Shown here: in pieces, positions 1 through 9,400 of the stretch | How the letters are laid out: every line of letters begins with the position of its first letter | Position numbering within the stretch: position 1 is the stretch's first letter | Assembly: GCA_002050125.1 (NCBI GenBank) | Contig: MWTA01000058.1 | Span: 1-64,000 of the forward strand | Source of the DNA: Anaerolineae bacterium UTCFX2 | GTDB taxonomy: Bacteria; Chloroflexota; Anaerolineae; Anaerolineales; UBA4823 | Length of the DNA stretch: 64,000 bases | Direction of reading: 5' to 3' | Position numbers and translations under genes: made by a program | The notes under the pieces: generated by a model | Databases searched by the model: none | The model's input: only the letters and a program-made list of their open reading frames with translations | What the model was told of the DNA's origin: nothing

Positions 1-436
1 TTTACCAGCCTTGGAACGATCACCCCATTCCTCGTGCTAGGCACTCTGTGTTGTGGTAGCTCCAATGCCACGCATACCAGATTGTGACCACATTGAATCT
101 CATGCAAATCGCCAGTCGGCAGGGTGGATCGGCGGCTCACCCCACCCTGAGGGGTCTTAAAGTATCACCCTCGATCAAAGATCGACGACAATTAGCCGCG
201 CCTGCATCTTATCATAGACGCCGGAATACGTGGATCAGCGGCTCCATGCTACGCACTGCCTCACAATCAATTTGCCGCGCTTTTTCCAACTCTGGGACGA
301 TCACGTTTAAAGCATGTGGTATTATTGAGAATTGTGTTTTTCAGGCAATGATAGAGCTAATGATTTATTATGCCGGCTGCGAGCGACCAATTGGCTCGTA
401 GGTAGAACGCAGGCGGCTGTTTTGAGGTAAGCCTAC
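1..436. other. Left-edge region without a confident gene; degenerate repeated sequence
   Basis: I see no supportable gene before the phosphorylase. A 105-codon + strand frame at 84-401 has no family resemblance and no ribosome-binding site. Two pairs of imperfect direct repeats are visible: about 5-25 with 283-303 (15 of 20 bases alike), and about 57-77 with 240-260. On the minus strand both areas fall in short open frames carrying a shared VIVP motif, one running off the left edge and one of about 42 codons ending at 212. This looks like decayed coding sequence, but I cannot name it. Confidence 0.3.
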
Positions 437-2614
437 ATGCATTTTCGAACCCAAACCCCCAATTCGTTCAGCCTGCCGCGCCGCATCCACGGTCTGGCGG
501 GCTTAGCCTACAATTTATGGTGGACCTGGAACCCCGACGCGCAGCGCCTCTTTTCCAGGATCGATGCGGAATTGTGGGAACAAACTTATCACAACCCGAT
601 CAAGTTTTTGCGGCAGGTATCGCGGGCGCGGCTCAACGCGGCGACCAACAACCGCTATTACCTTGAGTTTTACGATCACATGCTGCGCCTCTACGAGCAG
701 TATATGCAGCCGGAGCAGACCTGGTTTTCCAGCGCTTATCCGGATTTGAACGACCGGTTGATCGCCTATTTCTCGATGGAATTCGGTCTGCACGAGACGC
801 TGCCGATCTACGCCGGCGGCTTGGGCGTGCTCTCCGGCGACCATGCCAAAGAAGCCAGCGATCTTGGATTGCCGTTCATCGCCATCGGTTTCTTTTACAC
901 CGAAGGGTATTTCACCCAATACATCAGCGAGGACGGCTGGCAGGAAGCGCAATACAACGTCCAAAAATTCGAAGATTTGCCGGTTTTGCCGGTGCTCGAA
1001 GAGGACGGGACGCCTCTGACGGTTTCGGTCGAGTTGCCGGACCGCGCGGTCCAGGTGCGCCTGTGGGAGGTGCGCGTTGGCAGGGCGCCGCTCTATTTGT
1101 TGGACGCTAACCTGGAACAGAACTCGTTTCACGATCGGGCTCTGACTGCCCGGCTTTACAGCAGCGACCTGGATTTGCGCATCTCGCAGGAGATTCTGCT
1201 GGGGATCGGAGGGGTCAGGGCGCTGCGCAAAATGGGCTATGCGCCGGCTGTCTGGCACATGAACGAGGGACATTCGGCATTCATGGTGCTGGAGCGCATC
1301 CGCGAGCTGGTGACAGACGGAATGACCTATGAAGAGGCTGCCCAGAACGTGCACGACGCGAGCGTGTTCACCACTCACACGCCGGTTCCGGCTGGAAACG
1401 ATGAATTTCCGCTCTGGCTGGTGGAAAAATACTTTTCGCATTTCTGGCCCCAACTGGGCTTGGACCGCGATCAGTTCATCAACCTGGCGCGCCACGAGGT
1501 GAGCTGGGGAGATTTGTTCAGCATGCCGGCTCTGGCGTTGACCCATTCCGCCGGGCGGAACGCCGTTTCCGAGCTGCACGGTCAGGTGGCGCGGAGGATG
1601 TGGGCATATCTGTGGCCCGACCGACCCGAAGACGAGACGACGATCACCCACATCACCAACGGCGTGCATGTCGGCACCTGGCTGGCGCGCCGCCTGCGCC
1701 ACCTGTTCGACCGCTACCTGGGCGCGGAATGGCTGGAGCGCGCCGATGATCCGGATGTGTGGGAGCTGGTGAACAACATCCCCGACGCACAGATCTGGGA
1801 GGTGCGCCTGCACTTGAAGCGCAAACTGGCAGCCTACGTCCGCGAGCGCGCCCGGCAGCGCTGGAGGAGCGGAAGCTGGCACCCGATCCAGGTGGTCGCT
1901 TCGGGCGTGCTGCTCAATCCCTACGCCCTGACGATCGGTTTTGCGCGCCGGTTTGCGCCATATAAGCGCGCCAATCTGCTCTTTACCGATGTCGACCGGC
2001 TGCTCAAGATCATCAACAATGCCGAGCGCCCGGTGCAGATCATCTTTGCCGGAAAATCGCACCCCGATCATGAGGGCGGAAAGATGATCATCCAGGAGGT
2101 TTACCGGACCGTCAAGAGATCCGAAAGTGGCGGGCGGCTGGTGTTCCTGGAAGATTACGACATGAATCTGGCGCGTTACCTGGTTCAGGGGGTGGATGTG
2201 TGGCTCAACACGCCGCGCCGCCCAAACGAGGCTTCGGGAACTTCGGGTCAAAAGGCGGGCATGAACGGCGTGCTAAATTTTTCGGTGCTGGATGGCTGGT
2301 GGCGCGAAGGTTACAACGGGCGCAACGGCTGGGCGATCGGGGAGGATCTGGATTACGCCGATGCGGAGGCGCAGGACGCCGCGGATGCCAAGAGCCTGTA
2401 CGATCTGCTCGAAAACGAAATCGTACCGCTGTTCTACCAGACGCGCTCATCGGACGGCTTGCCTGGCGAATGGATCCTGCGCATGAAAGAATCGATCCGC
2501 ACGATTGGACCGCAGTTCAGCATGCGCCGGATGGTGAAGGAATACCTTGAAAGGTTATATCTGCCTGAGATGAAAGGCGAATGTCCGGAAGAGCTGGGGA
2601 TGACGCCCAAATGA
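437..2614 (+). CDS. glgP: Alpha-glucan (glycogen) phosphorylase, GT35 short type
   Basis: Phosphorolysis of alpha-1,4-glucan to glucose 1-phosphate in the cytoplasm, for glycogen mobilisation. The 725-residue length and architecture match the short thermophile-type subfamily (TIGR02094-like) rather than the 800+ residue E. coli/muscle enzymes. The N-terminal DUF3417-like segment is followed by the IAYFSMEFGLHETLPIYAGGL region near residue 110, and the phosphate/PLP site FARRFAPYKRANLL is near 505. The PLP-lysine segment GTSGQKAGMNG places the Schiff-base lysine at about K606. A GAGGT ribosome-binding site precedes the ATG at 437. A UPF0316 gene follows 62 bases downstream on the same strand and may be co-transcribed. 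No other glycogen gene is in the window. Confidence 0.95.
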   Translation: MHFRTQTPNSFSLPRRIHGLAGLAYNLWWTWNPDAQRLFSRIDAELWEQTYHNPIKFLRQVSRARLNAATNNRYYLEFYDHMLRLYEQYMQPEQTWFSSAYPDLNDRLIAYFSMEFGLHETLPIYAGGLGVLSGDHAKEASDLGLPFIAIGFFYTEGYFTQYISEDGWQEAQYNVQKFEDLPVLPVLEEDGTPLTVSVELPDRAVQVRLWEVRVGRAPLYLLDANLEQNSFHDRALTARLYSSDLDLRISQEILLGIGGVRALRKMGYAPAVWHMNEGHSAFMVLERIRELVTDGMTYEEAAQNVHDASVFTTHTPVPAGNDEFPLWLVEKYFSHFWPQLGLDRDQFINLARHEVSWGDLFSMPALALTHSAGRNAVSELHGQVARRMWAYLWPDRPEDETTITHITNGVHVGTWLARRLRHLFDRYLGAEWLERADDPDVWELVNNIPDAQIWEVRLHLKRKLAAYVRERARQRWRSGSWHPIQVVASGVLLNPYALTIGFARRFAPYKRANLLFTDVDRLLKIINNAERPVQIIFAGKSHPDHEGGKMIIQEVYRTVKRSESGGRLVFLEDYDMNLARYLVQGVDVWLNTPRRPNEASGTSGQKAGMNGVLNFSVLDGWWREGYNGRNGWAIGEDLDYADAEAQDAADAKSLYDLLENEIVPLFYQTRSSDGLPGEWILRMKESIRTIGPQFSMRRMVKEYLERLYLPEMKGECPEELGMTPK

Positions 2615-2676
2615 GGCGTCCACCCGGTCGGTTGTCGCCGGCGCGCCGCGGCAAATCATGATTTAAGGAAAAGATA

Positions 2677-3204
2677 ATGGAAACGATACTATCATGGTCA
2701 GCCTGGCTATCCGCCGGCTTGATTTTCTTTTTACGCGTCAGCGATATGACGCTGGACACCTTGCGCGTGCTGGTGATGATGCGCGGCAAGAAAAGCGTCG
2801 CCTGGCTGCTGGGACTTTTTCAGTCGCTCATCTTCGTGCTGGCGATCACCTCCGTGTTGAACAATCTGGATAATCCGTTGAACATTCTGGGTTATGCGAG
2901 CGGTTTTGCGACCGGGGTGGTGGTTGGGATGCTCATTGAGGAGCGGCTGGCGTTGGGGCATGTTCAGATCAGCATCGTGAGCTCCAGGCGCGGCGCGGCG
3001 ATTACCGAGCGGCTGCGCGAAGAAGGCTTTGCGATCACCGAGATCCCGGCGCGCGGCAAAGACGGCATGGTATCGCTGCTGAACTGCAGCGTGCTGCGTA
3101 AAAACGTCAGACGGGTGCAGGAGATCGTAAACGAGGTGGACGAGTCGGCGTTTATCACGGCTGAGGACGTGCGCCCGGTGCGGCGGGGCTTCTGGCGCGC
3201 CTGA
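2677..3204 (+). CDS. UPF0316 (DUF5698-DUF2179) membrane protein
   Basis: A 175-residue protein with about three transmembrane helices in the first 95 residues (around 8-26, 42-62 and 68-88). A soluble C-terminal DUF2179-type domain of about 75 residues follows, containing the characteristic hydrophobic-then-charged pattern LREEGFAITEIPARGKDGM. This is the UPF0316/YebE-like arrangement; DUF2179 domains are thought to bind small ligands, but no function is established here. An AAGGAAAAG ribosome-binding site precedes the ATG. It follows glgP by 62 bases. A small 5-bp hairpin (3205-3217) lies right after the stop. Confidence 0.85.
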   Translation: METILSWSAWLSAGLIFFLRVSDMTLDTLRVLVMMRGKKSVAWLLGLFQSLIFVLAITSVLNNLDNPLNILGYASGFATGVVVGMLIEERLALGHVQISIVSSRRGAAITERLREEGFAITEIPARGKDGMVSLLNCSVLRKNVRRVQEIVNEVDESAFITAEDVRPVRRGFWRA

Positions 3205-3298
3205 CAGCCGAAGGCTGCCGCAGGCTCGCCAGGGCGCCGTCAGCGGCGGGTCTTGAAATCCGGCGCCGATCCAAGGGGGCAATTCAAATCGAAATATT

Positions 3299-3314
3299 TG
3301 TGATATTAATCACA
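3299..3314. promoter_or_regulatory. CRP/FNR-family operator-like palindrome
   Basis: TGTGATATTAATCACA is a complete TGTGA-N6-TCACA site with both half-sites perfect. It lies upstream of the Rrf2-cydA-cydB-cydDC unit and is centred about 65 bases before the start predicted from the -35/-10 pair at 3337-3365, near a class I activator position. It matches the CRP class better than the FNR class (TTGAT-N4-ATCAA). No CRP/FNR regulator gene is in the window, so the binder is inferred. Confidence 0.6.
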
Positions 3315-3336
3315 TGTCCTAAATGACAAAGGCACG

Positions 3337-3365
3337 TTGACAGGCTTCCCGAAAATCTTTACCAT
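3337..3365 (+). promoter_or_regulatory. Candidate sigma-A promoter for the Rrf2-cyd unit
   Basis: TTGACA (3337-3342) and TACCAT (3360-3365) are separated by 17 bases. The -35 is perfect and the -10 matches 4 of 6. The -10 lies inside the left arm of the inverted repeat at 3357-3394, so a protein bound there would block it. Confidence 0.5.
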
Positions 3366-3394
3366 CTAAGTAATTGTTGACGAGACTGGTAAAG
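3357..3394. repeat. Inverted repeat CTTTACCA-N22-TGGTAAAG over the promoter
   Basis: Perfect 8-bp arms at 3357-3364 and 3387-3394 with a 22-base spacer, just upstream of the Rrf2 start at 3409. The arms overlap the putative -10 and the predicted leader. It could be an operator for the Rrf2 regulator (autoregulation) or an RNA stem in the leader. The long spacer is unusual for an Rrf2 site. Confidence 0.5.
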
Positions 3395-3408
3395 GTTATG
3401 GGTGGCTT

Positions 3409-3888
3409 ATGTTTAAGATCAATCGTCGAACAGATTATGCGGTGCGGGTGATGTTATGCCTGGCTCGGCGTCCCCCCGGCGCGCGCCTGGCGACGCAGCG
3501 CATTCAGCAAGAAATGCGCATCCCACGCGCGTTTCTGCAGCGCATTGTTGCAGACCTCGCGCGGCTGGGGTTGGTGAACACCTTCGCGGGACCCAACGGG
3601 GGGTTAGAGCTGGCGCAGCCGGCAGCCGCGATTAATTTGCGGCACATCTGGGAGGCGGTTGAGGGACCGCTGTTGATCTCGGATTGTCTGGAGGGGGAGG
3701 CGGCGTGTCCGCTGGAACCGGGCTGCCCGGTCAATCAGCGCTGGCGGCGGCTTCAAGCGCTGATCGGGCATGAGTTGGAATCGATCACGCTCGCAGAATT
3801 GGTGGAAGAGGCGCAGCGGCTGCCACAGGCGCCGGCTTTGGTGTCATTAACCCGGCTGGCGCAAGTCTCAGTTGGCGGCGCTCATTAA
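3409..3888 (+). CDS. Rrf2-family [Fe-S] transcriptional regulator
   Basis: A 159-residue Rrf2/BadM-type winged-helix repressor. The N-terminal HTH begins at TDYAVRVMLCLAR and includes the recognition region IPRAFLQRIVADLARLGLV, followed by the wing with GPNGGLELA. Three cysteines at about 93, 100 and 106 (C-x6-C-x5-C) sit where IscR/NsrR bind an iron-sulfur cluster, so redox, oxygen or nitric oxide sensing is likely by homology. It lies 141 bases upstream of cydA on the same strand and is the obvious candidate regulator of the bd oxidase genes. The promoter region carries an inverted repeat consistent with autoregulation. Which member (IscR-, NsrR- or RsrR-like) cannot be decided from the sequence. 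Confidence 0.88.
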   Translation: MFKINRRTDYAVRVMLCLARRPPGARLATQRIQQEMRIPRAFLQRIVADLARLGLVNTFAGPNGGLELAQPAAAINLRHIWEAVEGPLLISDCLEGEAACPLEPGCPVNQRWRRLQALIGHELESITLAELVEEAQRLPQAPALVSLTRLAQVSVGGAH

Positions 3889-4029
3889 TAGCGCGGCTGT
3901 TACGCTAGAGGCGTGAGTTCATATTATTTCATTCTTGGGGAGGCGCGGATGGAGGGATGCCAGACACGACATAGGACAGCGGTTTCTTCAAAAAAATCAA
4001 AGCGCTTGTTTACATAAGGAGACTATTTT

Positions 4030-5424
4030 ATGGATGCAGTTACCCTGGGGCGGCTTCAATTTGGGATCACGACCGTCTATCATTTCTTCTTTGTGCCCTT
4101 GACAATCGGTCTCTCGTTCCTGGTTGCATTGATGGAAACGCTCTATGTGCAGTCAGGCAGAGAGGTCTATTTGCGGATGACCAAGTTTTGGGGCAAACTC
4201 TTCGTGATCAACTTTGCGGTTGGGGTGGTGACCGGGATCGTCCAGGAATTTCAGTTTGGGATGAACTGGTCGGAGTATTCCCGCTTTGTGGGGGATATAT
4301 TTGGGGCGCCGCTGGCGATCGAGGCGCTGCTGGCGTTCTTCCTTGAGTCCACCTTCATCGGCATTTGGATCTTTGGCTGGGATAAATTATCTAAAGGTCT
4401 ACACGCCGCGGTGATGTGGGTGGTGGCAATCGGGGTCAATGTTTCGGCGTTTTGGATCCTGATTGCGAATGCATTTATGCAGCAACCGGTGGGTTACGTT
4501 CTGCGCCACGGGCGGGCGGAGATGCAGGATTTCCTGGCGCTGATCTTGAACCCAACCTCGTGGGTGATGGTGCCGCACACGGTTGCCGCCGGTTTTGTAA
4601 CGGCTTCGTTCTTTGTGATGGGCATCAGCGCCTATTACCTGTTGCGCCGCCAGCACGTTGACCTGTTTAAACGCTCGTTTCAGATTGCGGCGATCGTGGG
4701 CGTGGGCGCGGCGACCCTGGTGGCGCTGTATGGGCACAGTCAGGCTCAGCACATCGTCGAGGTGCAGCCGATGAAAATGGCTGCGGCAGAAGCGTTGTGG
4801 CGAACGGAAGAGCCGGCCTCTTTCTCGCTGCTCACGATCGGCGACCTCTCCCAAAGGGAGGAGGTTTTTTCGATCCGTCTGCCGCGCATGCTCTGCCTGT
4901 TGGCGTATAACAATTTGAATTGTAAAGTGCAGGGTATCTACGATCTGCAGGAACAGTATGTGAACCAGTTTGGTCCCGGGGATTATTTTCCGCCTGTGGC
5001 GGTGATTTACTGGAGCTTCCGCATCATGGTGGGGATTGGGTTCATACTGCTCGGATTAGCGCTCTGGGGCGTCTTTCTGGTGATGGGCGATTTGTTCGAA
5101 AAGCGCCACCGTGGGTTGCGGCTGTTCGTCTGGGCGATCCCGCTGCCATACCTCGCAAACGCTTCTGGATGGATTATGACCGAGATGGGGCGTTTCCCCT
5201 GGGTGGTGTACGGTTTGATGAAGATCGAAGACGGCGTTTCTCTGGTCGTGCCGGGAGGGAGTGTGCTGTTCACCACGTTGCTCTACACGCTGGTCTATGG
5301 CTTGCTCATGGCTGCGGCGATCTTCCTCTGGACCAAGTTTATCAAAGCCGGTCCCGAACCCGCCCCAACCGGTCATGAGCCAGAAGCGGATTTTATCCCG
5401 ACGCTGGCTGGCGCACAGGATTAG
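4030..5424 (+). CDS. cydA: Cytochrome bd quinol oxidase subunit I
   Basis: Large haem-bearing subunit of the bd-type terminal oxidase in the cytoplasmic membrane, which oxidises quinol and reduces oxygen to water. At 464 residues it is the short Q-loop form. Visible landmarks: the N-terminal haem b595/d ligand in TTVYHFFFVPLTIG (H18); the conserved acidic helix EFQFGMNW followed by LAIEALLAFFLES; PHTVAAGF with the haem b558 histidine; the quinol loop motif EVQPMKMAAAEALW with its conserved Lys and Glu; and MGRFPW near the C-terminus. An AAGGAG ribosome-binding site precedes the ATG. cydB starts 14 bases after the stop. Confidence 0.97.
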   Translation: MDAVTLGRLQFGITTVYHFFFVPLTIGLSFLVALMETLYVQSGREVYLRMTKFWGKLFVINFAVGVVTGIVQEFQFGMNWSEYSRFVGDIFGAPLAIEALLAFFLESTFIGIWIFGWDKLSKGLHAAVMWVVAIGVNVSAFWILIANAFMQQPVGYVLRHGRAEMQDFLALILNPTSWVMVPHTVAAGFVTASFFVMGISAYYLLRRQHVDLFKRSFQIAAIVGVGAATLVALYGHSQAQHIVEVQPMKMAAAEALWRTEEPASFSLLTIGDLSQREEVFSIRLPRMLCLLAYNNLNCKVQGIYDLQEQYVNQFGPGDYFPPVAVIYWSFRIMVGIGFILLGLALWGVFLVMGDLFEKRHRGLRLFVWAIPLPYLANASGWIMTEMGRFPWVVYGLMKIEDGVSLVVPGGSVLFTTLLYTLVYGLLMAAAIFLWTKFIKAGPEPAPTGHEPEADFIPTLAGAQD

Positions 5425-5438
5425 CTCAGGAGGTCAAA

Positions 5439-6470
5439 ATGTCGCTCAATACCTTGTGGTTCATTTTTATCGCTGTGCTGTATATTGGTTTCTTTGTGCT
5501 GGAGGGTTTTGATTTTGGCGTGGGAATTTTGCTGCCGTTCCTAAGCCGCGATAAAGACCCGCAGCAGGTGGATGTCAAACGCCGCCTGATGATCAACACC
5601 ATCGGTCCGCACTGGGATGGGAACGAGGTCTGGCTGTTGACTGCCGGCGGCGCGACCTTTGCGGCTTTTCCCCACTGGTACGCAACCTTTTTTAGCGGGT
5701 TCTACTTGGCGCTTTTCATTTTGCTGCTGGCGCTGATCGCGCGCGGGGTGGCGTTTGAGTTCCGCGGCAAAGACGATGCGCCGCGCTGGCGCAGCCTGTG
5801 GGACTGGTCGATTTTTCTGGGGAGCCTGGTGCCGGCGCTCCTGCTGGGGGTGGCTTTTGGAAACCTGGCGCGCGGCGTCCCGATCGACGCGAACATGCAG
5901 TACGCCGGCGGTTTCTTCAACCTGCTCAATCCGTATGCGCTGCTGGCTGGGGTCACTGCGGTGGTTGCGTTTGCGCTTTACGGCGCGATTTTCATCGCTT
6001 TGAAAACCGATGGCGAGATCCGCCAAAAGGCGCACGCCCTGGCGGGGAAGCTGTGGATTGCAAGCGTGATCGTCATGGCTGCGCTGCTGGTATCCACGTA
6101 CTTCCAGACCGACATCCTGGACAAGCTGGGGGTTAACCCCGGCGTGGTGCCGATCGTTGGGATGGCAGCCATGCTCGCGGCGGGCTACTTCATCCATAAG
6201 CGCATGGAAGGGTGGTCTTTTGCCATGGTAGCGGTTGGGATCGCGTTTACGGTCGCGACCATGTTCTTGATCCTTTATCCGCGGGTGATGATCTCCAGCC
6301 TCGACCCGGCGTACAGCCTCACCATCACCAACGCTTCTTCTTCGCCTTATACGCTCCGGGTGATGACCATCGTGACGCTGATCTTCCTGCCGGTGGTGTT
6401 GATTTATCAAGCCTGGAGTTACTGGGTGTTCCGCAAGCGGCTGACGGTTGAGTCGCGCCTGGTGTATTGA
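5439..6470 (+). CDS. cydB: Cytochrome bd quinol oxidase subunit II
   Basis: A 343-residue polytopic membrane subunit of the bd oxidase. It begins with the family hallmark LNTLWFIFIAVLYIGFFVLEGFDFGVGIL and contains the IGPHWDGNEVWLLTAGGATFAAFPHWYA motif (residues about 52-79). A strong AGGAGG site precedes the ATG. The stop codon overlaps the start of the CydDC gene by one base (TGATG at 6468-6472), which indicates translational coupling of the oxidase to its assembly exporter. Confidence 0.97.
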   Translation: MSLNTLWFIFIAVLYIGFFVLEGFDFGVGILLPFLSRDKDPQQVDVKRRLMINTIGPHWDGNEVWLLTAGGATFAAFPHWYATFFSGFYLALFILLLALIARGVAFEFRGKDDAPRWRSLWDWSIFLGSLVPALLLGVAFGNLARGVPIDANMQYAGGFFNLLNPYALLAGVTAVVAFALYGAIFIALKTDGEIRQKAHALAGKLWIASVIVMAALLVSTYFQTDILDKLGVNPGVVPIVGMAAMLAAGYFIHKRMEGWSFAMVAVGIAFTVATMFLILYPRVMISSLDPAYSLTITNASSSPYTLRVMTIVTLIFLPVVLIYQAWSYWVFRKRLTVESRLVY

Positions 6471-9400
6471 TGCATCTCGACCCGCGCTTGCTGAGGCTCG
6501 CCTGGCAGAACCGCTCTGCCTTGCTCTTGTCCGTGCTTCTGGGCGCCTCAGCCGGCGTACTGGCAATCTTACAGGCTGGAATTCTCAGCCGGGTGGTGGG
6601 TCAGGTTTTTCTGGACAAGCAGCCCCTGGCGCAGATTTCCAGCCTGTTTTTTTTTCTGCTGGCGGTTCTGATCCTCCGCCCGGCGCTCGGCTTTGGCAGC
6701 GACCTGGCGGCTCAGCGAGTTGCGCGCACCGTCAAATCGTGGTTGAGACGCCGGTTGTCTGCCGCGCTGCTCGAGCGGGGTCCGGGGTATACGGCGCAAG
6801 AGCAAACCGGCGAGCTGACGCATACGCTGGTAGAGGGCGTCGAATCGCTCGAGGCGTATTATAGCCAGTATCTGCCGGGCGCAGCGCTGGCAGTCAGCGT
6901 GCCAACTGCGATTCTGGTCTATGTGTCCTGGCTGGATCTGGTCTCAGGGCTGGTGTTCTTGTTCACCGCCCCCATAATCCCCCTTTTCATGGTGTTGATC
7001 GGCAGCCTGGCGCAGGCGCTCACCCGCCGCCAGTGGCGCACGCTGAGCCGGCTGAGCGCTTATTTTTTGGATGTGCTGCAGGGGCTGCCCACGCTCAAGC
7101 TGTTTGGGCGCAGCCGCGATCAGGTCAAAAACATCGCGCTGGCGAGCGAACAGTTCCGTCAGACGACCATGAGCGTGCTGCGAATAACCTTTCTCTCCGC
7201 GCTCACGCTCGAAATGGCGGCAACCCTCAGCACGGCGGTCGTGGCGGTGCAGATTGGGCTGCGGCTGCTTTACGGGCAGATCCCGTTCGAGCAGGCTTTC
7301 ACGGTCTTGCTGCTCGCGCCCGAGTTTTATGCCCCGCTGCGGATGCTCGGCGCGCGCTTTCACGCCGGAATGGCTGGCGTGGAGGCTGCCCAGCGGATTT
7401 TCGCCGTGCTGGACAGCCGGACGCTGAATAAACCCGAACACACCGGAGAAAAACTCGCGGCGGTTCAGGGGAGTTCTGAGAGCCTGCACTTCAACCAGGC
7501 AATCCGGTTCGCAGATGTGCACGTGAGCTTCGAGGAGAGCCGCCAGGCGCTGCGGGGAGTCTCGTTTGAAATTCAGCGCGGCCAGCGGGTGGCGTTGGTC
7601 GGTCCGAGCGGCAGCGGCAAGAGCACCATTATGGGCTTGCTGCTGCGCTTTATCGCGCCGGATGGCGGTGCGATCACGCTGGATGGTAAGCCGCTGGAAG
7701 ACGTTCCGCTCCACGCCTGGCGCGGGGGGATCGCCTGGGTGCCGCAAAGACCGTATTTGTTCGCCGATACTGTGGAAGCCAACATCCGCCTGGGTAAGCC
7801 GGAGGCGGATATGGACGCGGTGTTTGAAGCTGCCCGGCTGGCTGAAGCGCATGATTTTATTTGCGCTCTGCCTGAGGGGTATGCGACCCGAATTGGCGAG
7901 CGCGGCGCGCGGCTGAGCGGCGGCGAGGCGCAGCGCATAGCGCTGGCGCGCGCATTTTTGAGGGATGCGCCGCTGGTCTTGCTGGATGAGGCGACCGCCA
8001 ATCTGGATGTAGAGAACGAAGCCAGGTTGAACCTGGGGATCGGACGGTTGCTGGAAGGGCGCACGGCGCTGGTAATCGCCCACCGTTTGAAAACGATCCG
8101 GGAAGCCGATCAGGTGCTGGTGCTGGAGCAGGGGGAAATTCGCCAGTCGGGGGCGCCTTCAGAACTTGCCGGTCAGGCAGGTTTGTTCCGGCGCATGCTG
8201 CTGGCGTCGCAAACTCCAATCTCGGACGGCGCGCGGGTGGGCGGGCGGGGGCTGGTTGGCGCAGATCGGGGCACGCTGGCGCTGTCACGCAGCCCAACCT
8301 CGCTGCAAGCTTCAAGCCCTCCGCAGACCGAACCCGCGCCGCGCAGCCCCAGGTTAGTTCGCCTGATGCGGTTGGCGTCCGGGATGTGGGGTTGGGGCGC
8401 GCTGGCGGCGTTGGCGGGCGCCGCGACGGTGCTGTGCGGGGTGGGGCTCATGGCGACCTCCGCGCTGATCATCAGCCTGGCAGCCTTACACCCCTCGATT
8501 GCGCTGCTGCAAGTTCCGATTGTTGGGGTGCGTTTCTTTGGGATCGGGCGCGGCGTCTTTCGCTATTTGGAACGCTACCTTTCGCACGAGGCGACCTTCC
8601 GGCTGCTGGCTGAATTGCGGACGTGGTTCTATCAGGCGCTGGAACCGCTGGCGCCGGCGCGGTTGATGCGTTATCGCAGCGGCGACTTGCTGGCGCGCAT
8701 TTTAAGCGACATCCAGTCGCTGGAGAATTTTTACGTGCGCGCCCTGGCGCCGCCTCTGACCGCGGTGTTGGCGCTGGCGGCGGTGCTGGTTTTCGTGAGC
8801 AGTTTTTCGCTCCAGTTGGGGCTGGTCTTGCTGCTGTTCTGGCTGGCGGCTGGGATCGGGCTGCCATTGTTGGCGGGGCAGCTGGGCAAGCAGGCTGGTT
8901 TTCAACTCGTCGAGCGGCGTTCCGATTTGAACAGCGCGGCAGTAGATTTTATCCAGGGGCTGGCGGATCTGCTGGCATTCACGCAGGGCGAACAGGCGTC
9001 TCAGGATTTGGAGAGGCGCAGCCAGGCGCTTTTGAATGCGTTGCAGCGCCTGGCGGCGATCGCCAGTCTGCAAAATGCCGGGATGAGTTTGTTGGCTAAT
9101 CTGGGGATGTGGAGCGTGCTGGTGTTTGCCATCCCGCTGGTCAACGGAGGCGGGTTGCAGGGGGTTTATCTGGCGGTGCTGGCGCTGGCTGCGCTGACCA
9201 GCTTTGAGGCGCTCAACCCTCTGCCGGTTGCCGCCCAATACCTGGAAAGCAACCTGCAAGCCGCCCGCCGCTTGTTCGAGATCGTCGATGCCGAGCCGGA
9301 GGTCCGCGATATCGCCTGGCCGCACTCGCTTCCGCTGAGCTTCGATCTGCAGGTGCGCAATTTATGCTTCAGCTATCCGGACGGGACGGCTGCGCTGGAA

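Noticed and set aside
84-401. 105-codon + strand frame at the left edge
   Set aside because: No family resemblance, no ribosome-binding site, and it overlaps degenerate repeated sequence.
515-2251. Long minus-strand frame opposite glgP (578 codons)
   Set aside because: It is a shadow of the phosphorylase gene: no family match, no ribosome-binding site, and the + strand protein has clear catalytic motifs.
5541-6566. 341-codon minus-strand frame opposite cydB
   Set aside because: Antisense shadow of cydB; very rich in Arg/Gln/His with no domain.
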